A DNA stretch of 64,000 bases from CAYJAY01 sp964370715 (GTDB lineage: Bacteria > Bacillota > Clostridia > Oscillospirales > Ruminococcaceae). Positions 25,051 through 32,527 of the stretch are shown here, in pieces. Location of the stretch: the NCBI GenBank assembly GCA_964370715.1, contig CAYJKJ010000005.1, positions 1-64,000 of the forward strand. The letters are read 5' to 3'. Under the pieces are notes generated by a model. It was not told the origin of the DNA. It saw nothing but the letters and a program-made list of their open reading frames with translations, and did no database searches. Position numbers and translations under genes: made by a program. Within the stretch, counting starts at the first letter, position 1. Each line of letters starts with the position of its first letter.

Positions 25051-25644
25051 GTGAAGAAAAACAACAAAGGTTTTACATTGGTTGAATTAATAATTGTAGT
25101 TGCTATAATAGCTGTTTTGGCTGCAGTTCTAGCGCCGCAATATCTAAGATATGTCGAAAGAGCAAGGCAATCAAACGACCTGCAGACCGCTACAAATCTT
25201 ATGAGAGCCGCAACCGTTGCGGTAGCTGACCCCAAAAGCAACGTTCCCTCCGGCGTTTTAATAGAGGTGCTTTGGGCAACCGGCAACGGCCCCGACCCCT
25301 CCCATTATGGCGGAAAGCTTTATATAAGAGCTCCGCAAGCTGTTAGAGTTTCGGAGTTTTCCGGAAAATATCCGGGGCTTGAAGATTCGACCTCGCTTGT
25401 TCATCTTCAAGAGATGATTATAAGCATAATGGGTTCGGATGGCCTTGCGCCCGATTTCACAGGTTCGGGAGCAGTTGGCGAAATTGGCGATGCTCAATCA
25501 GAGGTTGGCAACGCTACTAGTTTTTGTTTTCATATAAACACGTTGAACGGCCAGATTGGCCTAGCCGGATATACTCAAGACGGCGGAACAAAGATAAACG
25601 AATGGATAGACATTATCGGGGTAGATGTTATTCCTGCGCCATAG
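25051..25644 (+). CDS. Type IV pilin-like protein (class III signal), orphan
   Basis: 197-aa pseudopilin/pilin. GTG 25051 start. Class III leader 'MKKNNKG' with cleavage before FTLVELIIVVAIIAVLAAVL, including the conserved Glu5 of the mature protein; the hydrophobic helix packs in the pilus core. Residues ~40-197 form a globular head without cysteine pairs typical of Gram-negative pilins (one Cys, 'TSFCFHI'). No assembly ATPase, platform protein or prepilin peptidase gene is near, so they must be elsewhere. Its full-consensus promoter suggests high expression. Could be a major pilin or a secretion pseudopilin. Confidence 0.85.
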   Translation: MKKNNKGFTLVELIIVVAIIAVLAAVLAPQYLRYVERARQSNDLQTATNLMRAATVAVADPKSNVPSGVLIEVLWATGNGPDPSHYGGKLYIRAPQAVRVSEFSGKYPGLEDSTSLVHLQEMIISIMGSDGLAPDFTGSGAVGEIGDAQSEVGNATSFCFHINTLNGQIGLAGYTQDGGTKINEWIDIIGVDVIPAP

Positions 25645-25674
25645 CTTAAATTTAATACAATGTAATCAACTAAT

Positions 25675-25718
25675 AAGGGTTGTATCGAAGCCGAGAGGTT
25701 TTGCTACTGCCCTTTTTT
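25675..25718 (+). terminator. Weak terminator after the pilin gene
   Basis: AAGGG (25675-25679) and CCCTT (25710-25714) close a 30-nt region, followed by TTTTGT. The stem is only 5-6 bp plus a possible small inner stem, so termination may be partial. Confidence 0.4.
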
Positions 25719-25912
25719 GTATGAATTTTTTAAAATCAATTTAGCTATTATTTAAAATTTCAGAACTTTTGTTAACTTATATATAGCTTTTGTTGAATTT
25801 TAATTAAACTTTTAAAATAAGTTAATTGATTTATGACAAAATAACATTTATTATATATAGAATAGATGAATTTTTTTATTGCGTTTGATAATAAAATGGA
25901 AGGTGGCAAAGG

Positions 25913-28000
25913 GTGAAAAAATTTGCAAAGATAGTTCTTGACCACAAGAAAATAGTGTTGACGATTAGTTTGTTGTTAACGGTTGTTTTTGCGGTAATGA
26001 TTTTGTTTGTTCCGGTAGATTATAATCTTTTGAACTACCTTCCCGACCAAAGCCATTCAACTATATCGCTAAACGTTATGACCGATAATTTTAGCCAAAA
26101 CCTACCTAACTTTAACATAGTCGTTCCTGATGTTTCTATCGGCGAAGCGATGGAGATTAAATCTCGGCTCGAGAGCATAGAAGGGGTCGAGCTGGTGCTA
26201 TGGCTAGACGACACTATCGATGTCACCGATCCGCTCTTAACGAGCGACAGCGACATTACAAACGATTGGTATAAAGATGGGAACGCTTTTTATTCCGTCG
26301 TTGTAGACGACGGGTTGCTAACATCGGCAGCCGACGAGATATATGCCGTCATCGGCGAAGAGGGCATGGCATCGGGAGACGGCGTCAGCACAGCGGCAGC
26401 CCAAAAAGTGACGATGAACGAGATGCCAAAAATCATGATGATTGCGGTGCCGATAGTTCTTTTAATACTGTTTATGTCGACAAGTTCTTGGTTCGAGCCG
26501 GTTTTGTTTTTAATCGTTATCGGAATATCGATAGTTTTAAATGAGGGTTCAAATATCTTTCTGGGGTCGGTGTCGTTTGTAACGAGGGCTTGCAGCGCAA
26601 TACTGCAGCTTGCGGTTTCGATGGACTATGCGGTTTTTTTGCTTCATCGCTTTCGAGACTATCGAGATGAGGGGATGGAAATTCGCCCCGCCATGGAAAA
26701 GGCTATGCGAAAATCCGCACCCGCTATATTTTCAAGTGCGTTGACAACTATTTTTGGATTTTTGGTTTTGGTTCTTATGGAGTTTAAGATAGGGGTTAAC
26801 CTTGGGATAGTTCTTGCGAAAGGGATATTGCTAAGCCTTGTTGCGGTTATATGTCTGCTTCCTGTTTTGGCGATGTATTTCGAAAAGCTTCTCGACAAAA
26901 CGAGGCATCGATCTTTCTTCCCGAGTTTTAACGGCTTTTCAAAAGTTGCGTTAAAAATATGTATTCCATTTTCAATTATAATAGTTTTGCTTATATACCC
27001 TAGCTTTGTAGCGCAAGGTCAAAGCGAGTTTGTTTATGGTTCTTCCGCAATGAACGGCCCCGAAACAAGGGTCGCAAAGGACACAGCGAAGATAGCGGAG
27101 CTTTTCGGCAACTCCTCCCAGATGGTAGCGCTCGTTCCAAAAGGAAACCCTACGGTGGAGCAACTGCTTGTCGACGATATTCTATCGCTTGACAACATGA
27201 CATCGGTAATGTCGTATGGCGAGATGGTCGGAAACGAAGTTCCCGAAAGCTTTTTGCCAAACAGCATATCGGAAAACTTTGTGTCGGAACATTATTCAAG
27301 GTTGATTCTCTATGCCAACATACCCGAAGAGGGGGAGATAGCTTTTGCCACCGTTGAACAGCTACGTCAAACGCTTGATAAACATTATCCAAACGAAAAC
27401 TATCTTGTTGGAACGGCGGTCAGCAATTATGACCTCATGAACGTTGTTACAAAGGATAACGTTGTTGTCAACATCGCTTCGATTATAGCTATTTTCCTAG
27501 TTTTGGTGTTCACGTTTAAAGATATAACGTTGCCGTTAATATTGGTGGTTGCGATAAAGGTTGCTATCAACATCAATCTTTCGATACCGTTTTTCACAGA
27601 TGAGCTAATAGTTTATATCGGTTATCTTATAATAAGCTCGGTTCAGCTAGGTGCAACGGTAGACTATGGCATTCTGTTCGCAACGCATTACACCGACCTT
27701 CGTTTAAAACATTCAAAATGGGAGGCGGTTAAAGCTACCTTTAAATCCGCAACCCCTTCGATCTTAACTCCGGCGTTTATATTGATTTCGGCGTGTTTTT
27801 CGCTCGGGTTTGTTTCGACCAACGGAGTTATCAGCCAGCTTGGAAATATGCTTGGAAGAGGGGCTATTATATCGGTGGTGATGGTGCTTTTGTTCGTTCC
27901 GGCTATGATAGTTGTGTTTGATCCGTTTATAAAACTTTTTGATAGAAAATATCGAAACGCAAGACTTAAGGTGGGAAAGAAGGTGTCAAATGAAACATAA
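25913..28000 (+). CDS. MMPL/RND-family membrane transporter
   Basis: 695-aa membrane protein with two MMPL halves. Each half has one helix, an extracytoplasmic domain and a bundle of about five helices. First half: 'KIVLTISLLLTVVFAVMIL', domain ~35-170, bundle 'LQLAVSMDYAVFLLHRFRDY'. Second half: 'VQLGATVDYGILFATHYTD' in the matching position. The GxxxDY motifs in both halves are typical proton-relay signatures of MMPL proteins. Start is GTG 25913. It overlaps the next gene by 11 bp. MMPL proteins export lipids or large amphipaths; the cargo here is unknown. Confidence 0.88.
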   Translation: MKKFAKIVLDHKKIVLTISLLLTVVFAVMILFVPVDYNLLNYLPDQSHSTISLNVMTDNFSQNLPNFNIVVPDVSIGEAMEIKSRLESIEGVELVLWLDDTIDVTDPLLTSDSDITNDWYKDGNAFYSVVVDDGLLTSAADEIYAVIGEEGMASGDGVSTAAAQKVTMNEMPKIMMIAVPIVLLILFMSTSSWFEPVLFLIVIGISIVLNEGSNIFLGSVSFVTRACSAILQLAVSMDYAVFLLHRFRDYRDEGMEIRPAMEKAMRKSAPAIFSSALTTIFGFLVLVLMEFKIGVNLGIVLAKGILLSLVAVICLLPVLAMYFEKLLDKTRHRSFFPSFNGFSKVALKICIPFSIIIVLLIYPSFVAQGQSEFVYGSSAMNGPETRVAKDTAKIAELFGNSSQMVALVPKGNPTVEQLLVDDILSLDNMTSVMSYGEMVGNEVPESFLPNSISENFVSEHYSRLILYANIPEEGEIAFATVEQLRQTLDKHYPNENYLVGTAVSNYDLMNVVTKDNVVVNIASIIAIFLVLVFTFKDITLPLILVVAIKVAININLSIPFFTDELIVYIGYLIISSVQLGATVDYGILFATHYTDLRLKHSKWEAVKATFKSATPSILTPAFILISACFSLGFVSTNGVISQLGNMLGRGAIISVVMVLLFVPAMIVVFDPFIKLFDRKYRNARLKVGKKVSNET

Positions 28001-29573
28001 AAGTTTGAAAAGCAAAAGCTTTGTTGTTTTGCTAGTCGTAATGTTTTTGTCTAGTGTTGTTGTCGCTCCAATGAGCATCGCTTCGTCTTCGATTGCAAAA
28101 GAAGAGGTTGTGTATGGAATTTTAAATGCTAACGGTTCGGTCGATGAGATAATAGTTGTTAATTCGTTTGATGTTTTGGGAAAGACCAAGATAACAGACT
28201 ATACAAGCGGATATGAAACGACCACCAACTTAACCAACGGCGAAGAGATTAAAGCTTCGGGGGATACCGTTGAGCTTGTTGCAACGCAGGAGGGGCGGTT
28301 TTCCTATAACGGAGTTTTAAAAAACGCCTCATTGCCTTGGGTTATCGACGTTAAGTATTTCTATCAAGATAAAGAGATACAAGCAAGCGAGCTATATGGC
28401 AAAAGCGGAAAGGTTGGGGTTGCTGTTTCGGTGTCGCCCGAAAGCGAAACACCGGATGGCTTTTTTGACACGTTGGCGGTTCAAATGTCTGCGGCGTTTT
28501 CGGCGGAAAAAGTTGATAACATAACGGGGGACGGAATAACCGTTTCGTCGGTTGGCGGAAGCCGCACCGTTTCTTATGTGTTTATGCCAAACGAGGGCGG
28601 AAATATATATATGACGATGGATGTTGAGGATTTCGAGTTTTCGGGGTTGCAGTTTGTGGCGGTGCCGTTGACATTTGATATCGAGGAAACGTTTGATGTT
28701 TCGTCGATTTCGGGAGAACTAACGACGCAACTTTCCGACCTTGAACAAGGCATCCATGATTTGAGCGACGGAATAGACGATATCTCGGACGGAACAAGGG
28801 TTTTGACCGACGGTATGATTAAGTTTAACGAGGGGTTAAAGCAACTGAGAGACGGCGCAAACCTATACTTTGAGGGGGTCAAGGAGTTTAATTCTCAAAC
28901 TGCGGCGCTAAAGGTTGGCAACCAACAGATGATCGACGGAACAATTGCGCAAGCGCAACAGATAGTTGACGGAGTTAATCTACCATTACCGCCTGTCGCA
29001 CAGTTCCCACCCCTTACCGAAAGCAACTATAAAACGGTGTTGACCAATGTTATAACGATGCTTTCACCCGACCCGGCCAACGCTGCAACGATAGCAACTA
29101 TTCAGCAGTTCATAGGCAGTATCGAATATAACATCGGCGTACGCGGTTATATGGCGGGGGTGGGCGAGATTATGGGAAGCTCTCTTCAAATAACGGGGGG
29201 CGTAGGTGAGATGGCGATAAACTTCGACACGATGACGAGCGGAGCGGCAGGGCTTCTTGGCGGCGTTGAACTCTATCAAAACGGGGTTAACACGATGTCG
29301 AACGAGGTCTACGGCATGGGTTCAGAGGTTGAAACCGAGATCAACCAAACGATTGAAGCCGAAACGGAAAGTTTCGCTAGTGAATTTGTTCCAAAGTCGT
29401 TTGTGTCGGAACGCAATCAAAACGTTGAAGCGATACAGTTTGTTCTTAAAACAGAGGGTATAGAAAAACCGAGCAGTGCCGACGATGAAGCAACAACCCC
29501 AAGGGCAACAGAACAACAAGAAGATGTAGGGGTTGTTGATAAAATACGAGAGCTTTTTGAACTGATGTTCTAG
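27990..29573 (+). CDS. Secreted LxxG heptad-repeat protein, partner of the MMPL gene
   Basis: 527 aa. ATG 27990 lies inside the end of the MMPL gene (11-bp overlap) behind AAGAAGGTG. Signal peptide/anchor 'SFVVLLVVMFLSSVVVAPMS'. Residues ~60-265 form a beta-rich domain. Residues ~265-315 carry the 'LxxGxxxLxxG' heptad pattern ('LEQGIHDLSDGIDDISDG', 'LTDGMIKFNEG'). The pattern is also found in YhgE/Pip-like proteins. Unlike YhgE, I see no C-terminal membrane bundle. Pairing with MMPL suggests an extracytoplasmic accessory protein, perhaps a periplasmic-space adaptor. Ends in an acidic/Thr tail. Confidence 0.75.
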   Translation: MKHKSLKSKSFVVLLVVMFLSSVVVAPMSIASSSIAKEEVVYGILNANGSVDEIIVVNSFDVLGKTKITDYTSGYETTTNLTNGEEIKASGDTVELVATQEGRFSYNGVLKNASLPWVIDVKYFYQDKEIQASELYGKSGKVGVAVSVSPESETPDGFFDTLAVQMSAAFSAEKVDNITGDGITVSSVGGSRTVSYVFMPNEGGNIYMTMDVEDFEFSGLQFVAVPLTFDIEETFDVSSISGELTTQLSDLEQGIHDLSDGIDDISDGTRVLTDGMIKFNEGLKQLRDGANLYFEGVKEFNSQTAALKVGNQQMIDGTIAQAQQIVDGVNLPLPPVAQFPPLTESNYKTVLTNVITMLSPDPANAATIATIQQFIGSIEYNIGVRGYMAGVGEIMGSSLQITGGVGEMAINFDTMTSGAAGLLGGVELYQNGVNTMSNEVYGMGSEVETEINQTIEAETESFASEFVPKSFVSERNQNVEAIQFVLKTEGIEKPSSADDEATTPRATEQQEDVGVVDKIRELFELMF

Positions 29574-29634
29574 GTTTTTTAAAGGGTGGAAAGTGGCTGA
29601 TGTGACGGCTCTTTCCCAAAACAGACTAAACAAC

Positions 29635-29678
29635 AAAAAAGGCTATGGATTTTAGCGCTAAAATCCATAGCCTTTTTT
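29635..29678. terminator. Perfect palindromic bidirectional terminator
   Basis: Two 22-bp arms meeting at 29656/29657: A6-GGCTATGGATTTTAGC then its exact complement ending in T6. It serves the heptad-repeat gene on one side and the sirtuin operon on the other. Confidence 0.92.
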
Positions 29679-29681
29679 AAT

Positions 29682-30554
29682 TTACAGCGAAAGCTGTTTA
29701 ACTATTCCGTAGATATCCCCTTTAATGCAGACAGAACGATTTGATATTTCGTTGGGGCAATCTATTCTATCTAGGTTTAAGCAGACATACCAAGCGTTTT
29801 TGTTTTGGTGTGTCATCTGCCAAAAGGGAATTTTGATAATTCCTGGGGTATTGTAACCTACCCCCAGTTCCAAGAATAAGATTTTTTTATCTATATTCTG
29901 TTTGAGAAAATTTTCATATCGTTTAGAAGCCTCGAACCAACCGTCGGGTTCGGCAAACGTTTTATCCATCCTGAGATTAACCTTCATATCACGTCCGCAA
30001 CGAGGGCATCTTGGCAAAAGCTCGGTTGGAACTTCAAGGTTGGTTTGCTTTTCGACCATCTCGAAGATGATATCTTTGTTTTGATATGTCGTTTGGTGAC
30101 AAGGCTTTGAACATTGGAACAACCCATAATCCCCCTGAGTGTAGAACACCCGCTCTTTTTCAAAACCGTTTAGCAAAAAAAGATGGTCTCCGTTTGTTGT
30201 TAAAACAAAATAGTTTTTTTGTTTTATGATGTTGAAAAGATTTTGATATGTCGAGTTAAGTTTGGCGTTGTATCGATTGTGGTATATATGCCGGCTCCAA
30301 TATCCCCAATGTTGTTCGGGGGTTTTGTGGTTATAAAAAGCCGCTGTGTACATATCGGTTAGGTTATAGCGTTTTATGTAGTCGCTAAAAAGAAGCTCAA
30401 ACCTTTCTCCGCTGTATAAAAGCCCTGCGGCGCTCGAAAGCCCAGACCCACCGCCCAATACAACTGCATCGGAGTTTTGTATAAGCTGTTTAATTGTATC
30501 GATGTTTTCCGAAAACTTTTCGGAAGTTTTTGGATTGTTGCTGTTAGAAAACAT
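29682..30554 (-). CDS. SirTM-class sirtuin (protein ADP-ribosyltransferase)
   Basis: 290 aa. NAD-binding 'VVLGGGSGLSSAAGLLYSG' (31-49), 'TTNGDH' (119-124) and 'YTQGDYG' (139-145). In ordinary deacylase sirtuins the last position is the catalytic His of an 'HG' motif; here Q140 replaces it, as in class M sirtuins, which ADP-ribosylate protein instead of deacetylating. Zinc ribbon C148, C152, C183, C186. In Staphylococcus and Streptococcus, SirTM sits with a macrodomain protein, a GcvH-like lipoyl carrier (its target) and LplA2. Here the macrodomain gene is 25 bp upstream but the lipoyl genes are absent. It is last in the operon and ends at the palindromic terminator. Confidence 0.88.
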   Translation of the reverse strand: MFSNSNNPKTSEKFSENIDTIKQLIQNSDAVVLGGGSGLSSAAGLLYSGERFELLFSDYIKRYNLTDMYTAAFYNHKTPEQHWGYWSRHIYHNRYNAKLNSTYQNLFNIIKQKNYFVLTTNGDHLFLLNGFEKERVFYTQGDYGLFQCSKPCHQTTYQNKDIIFEMVEKQTNLEVPTELLPRCPRCGRDMKVNLRMDKTFAEPDGWFEASKRYENFLKQNIDKKILFLELGVGYNTPGIIKIPFWQMTHQNKNAWYVCLNLDRIDCPNEISNRSVCIKGDIYGIVKQLSL

Positions 30555-30579
30555 AAGGGTTCCTCTTTTTTTAGCTGGT

Positions 30580-31362
30580 TCATTTATTTAATAAGTTTTG
30601 ATAAATCTTAAGGTCGTTATCCTTGAAAACGTTGAACACTACCTTTATGTTAGTGTTGTTTTTTTGCAAAAACTTTGAAACGGTGTCAACCGCAATTTCG
30701 GCGGCGGCTTGCCCCGGAAACCGAAACACACCGGTTGATATGCAACAAAAAGCTATCGAATTAACGCCGTTTTCAACCGCCAATTCAAGGCAAGAATTAT
30801 AGCAACTTGCCAAAAGCTTTCGGTCTTTATCTGTGAGCTTTTCTGAGATAATCGGTCCGACGGTGTGTAGGATATATCTGCTTGGCAGATTGTAAGCAGA
30901 CGTGATCTTAGCCTTTCCCGTTTGTTCCTCGTGGCCTTGTTGCCGCATAATCTCATCACAAGCGAGCCTTAGCTGGACGCCGGAATAGGTGTGGATGATG
31001 TTGTCGATGCAAGCATGAAGAGGTTGAAAACAGCCGATTAACGCAGAGTTTGCCGCATTGACAATAGCATCAACCTTTAAAGTCGTGATATCACCCTTCC
31101 AAAGATATATCCTGTCGTTAAGCTTTGTTTCAAATAGCGAATCAACATCGACAATTCCTCGGGCTTTAATCTCTGCTTTTAAGTATTCGTCCTGAAGTTT
31201 TAAAAATTCATCGCTTATCGGAAGCGGTGGGCGGATGTTGAAGAGAGAACGCAACAGGTTTTTTTGTTCCTCTTGATTGGTTGGTATCTCAATTTTTCTG
31301 TTGCGTGGGTTTTCGTTTAATAAATATTTTATTAAATAAAGTTGAATTTGTTGTTGATCCAT
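30580..31362 (-). CDS. Zinc-dependent macrodomain protein, SirTM-linked ADP-ribosyl hydrolase
   Basis: 260 aa. N-terminal helical region 1-80, then a macrodomain: 'LWKGDITTLKVDAIVNAANS' (87-106), 'GCFQPLHACIDNIIHTYSG' (110-128), 'YILHTVGPI' and 'CISTGVFRFP' (207-216). The C111-H116-C118 trio is the zinc-binding signature of the Zn-macro class, which removes ADP-ribose placed by SirTM. It lies between the flavin/Fe-S gene (19 bp upstream) and the sirtuin gene (25 bp downstream), all one operon. The ribosome site is weak (AAAGG at a long gap), so it may be translated less than its neighbours. The writer/eraser pairing is established for the family; the target here is unknown. Confidence 0.9.
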   Translation of the reverse strand: MDQQQIQLYLIKYLLNENPRNRKIEIPTNQEEQKNLLRSLFNIRPPLPISDEFLKLQDEYLKAEIKARGIVDVDSLFETKLNDRIYLWKGDITTLKVDAIVNAANSALIGCFQPLHACIDNIIHTYSGVQLRLACDEIMRQQGHEEQTGKAKITSAYNLPSRYILHTVGPIISEKLTDKDRKLLASCYNSCLELAVENGVNSIAFCCISTGVFRFPGQAAAEIAVDTVSKFLQKNNTNIKVVFNVFKDNDLKIYQNLLNK

Positions 31363-31381
31363 TTTTTTAAACCTTTGTTTT

Positions 31382-32050
31382 TTAATGGTCTATCGCTTCG
31401 ACAGGACAGTTTATATAACAATCGCCACATTCATCACAGCGTGTGTTATCTATCATATAACAACCATCTTGATTTTTAATTGCAACGAAGGAACATTTCG
31501 TTTCGCAAACGCCACACGATATGCATTTATCGGGATCTATCGTCAAGCCTTTTAGCTTGATTTCCCTTTCGCCATATGAAAAATAAATTCTTTCAAGCTT
31601 GTTTTCTCTTGTTATCTTTTCAAAATCATAATCAAAGATATCGCCGTTTCCCGACGTTATACAAAACACCACCATCGCCTTGTAGGTTTCATAGTCTTTT
31701 ATACAAAAATCGAATGTCGGGTTGTTTTTTGCTTTAAGCTCGTCGATTGAAATTTCTTTGACATCACCCGTCATTCTTATTGCATAACCACCCTCAAAAA
31801 CCGGCATTCCGTCTTGGTTATGTTCTACTTGAGTTTTGGCGTTTAAGCCGCAAAGCGAAATTTTGCCGTTGCTTTTAATGTGCTTATAAAAATCCTTGGT
31901 GAACATCGTCATGAAATATATTCCCTCGTCATCATAGGCTCTAAGATGCGCTATTCTTGATATAGGTTCGTTTTGTTCGCTAACCGTTGTGAATGTAAGA
32001 CAGCCGATTTTGTCGAATTTTTCATATATCTCTTTAATTGTTAAACTCAT
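31382..32050 (-). CDS. FMN split-barrel (PNPOx-like) plus two-cluster ferredoxin domain
   Basis: 222-aa soluble redox protein. ATG 32050 with TAGGAGAA. Residues ~1-150 resemble pyridoxamine-5'-phosphate-oxidase-like FMN-binding split barrels ('EQNEPISRIAHLRAYDDEGI', 'FYKHIKSNGKISLCGLN'). The C-terminal ~60 residues carry two [4Fe-4S] motifs: 'CISCGVCETKC' and 'CDECGDCYINCP'. It probably passes electrons between a flavin and ferredoxin-like clusters, by inference. It leads the operon with the Zn-macro and SirTM genes. It could be the enzyme controlled by ADP-ribosylation or an independent stress reductase. Promoter at 32115-32143. Confidence 0.8.
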   Translation of the reverse strand: MSLTIKEIYEKFDKIGCLTFTTVSEQNEPISRIAHLRAYDDEGIYFMTMFTKDFYKHIKSNGKISLCGLNAKTQVEHNQDGMPVFEGGYAIRMTGDVKEISIDELKAKNNPTFDFCIKDYETYKAMVVFCITSGNGDIFDYDFEKITRENKLERIYFSYGEREIKLKGLTIDPDKCISCGVCETKCSFVAIKNQDGCYMIDNTRCDECGDCYINCPVEAIDH

Positions 32051-32092
32051 TGTTATATTCTCCTATTTTTCTACAAAATTTTGGGTGTAGTA

Positions 32093-32143
32093 TTGACAAT
32101 TGGTTGTGATAGTTATATTATGCTTGCAACAGCCGTTTGTAAA
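32093..32143. promoter_or_regulatory. Two face-to-face promoters sharing one -10 region
   Basis: Rightward (to the HxlR gene): TTGACA (32093-32098), 17 bp, TATTAT (32116-32121). Leftward (to the flavin/macro/sirtuin operon): TTTACA (32143-32138), 17 bp, TAATAT (32120-32115). The two -10 boxes overlap by five bases, so RNA polymerase can use only one at a time. A GCAC/GTGC half-palindrome near 32148-32161 is a candidate HxlR operator; its role is guessed. Confidence 0.75.
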
Positions 32144-32194
32144 GTATGCACTTAAATGTGCTATAGTTACCTAAAAGAAACTAAGGAGAAAAAT

Positions 32195-32527
32195 ATGCTA
32201 CAACTACTTCCCGATTGCCCCATTGAAACAACGCTAACGCTTATAAGTGACAAATGGAAGATACTAATTATAAGGGATCTTAAAAGCGGAACAAAACGTT
32301 TTGGCGAGCTTAAAAAATCTGTTAACGGAATTTCGCAAAAGGTTTTAACAGCTAACTTGAGACAGATGGAACAAAGCGGCCTTGTTAACCGAAAGGTTTA
32401 TGCCGAAGTTCCGCCAAAGGTTGAATATACCTTAACCGAGGTTGGCCAAAGTCTTGAACCGGTTTTGTCTGCTATGGAACTTTGGGGGAAAAGCTATAAA
32501 TGCAGGATGGGAGATCATTCAATTTAA
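32195..32527 (+). CDS. HxlR-family transcriptional regulator
   Basis: 110-aa winged-helix regulator. ATG 32195 follows AAGGAGA (32183-32189); an in-frame start at 32156 lacks one. Family motifs: 'CPIETTLTLISDKWKILIIR', 'RFGELKKSVNGISQKVLTAN', 'LRQMEQSGLVNRKVY', 'VEYTLTEVGQSL'. C8 sits at the N-terminal position where HxlR thiol/electrophile sensors (YodB, HypR type) carry their reactive cysteine; a second Cys is near the C-terminus ('YKCRMGD'). It likely regulates itself and the divergent operon. Its 3' end overlaps the convergent dihydropyrimidinase gene by 4 bp with no terminator. Confidence 0.9.
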   Translation: MLQLLPDCPIETTLTLISDKWKILIIRDLKSGTKRFGELKKSVNGISQKVLTANLRQMEQSGLVNRKVYAEVPPKVEYTLTEVGQSLEPVLSAMELWGKSYKCRMGDHSI

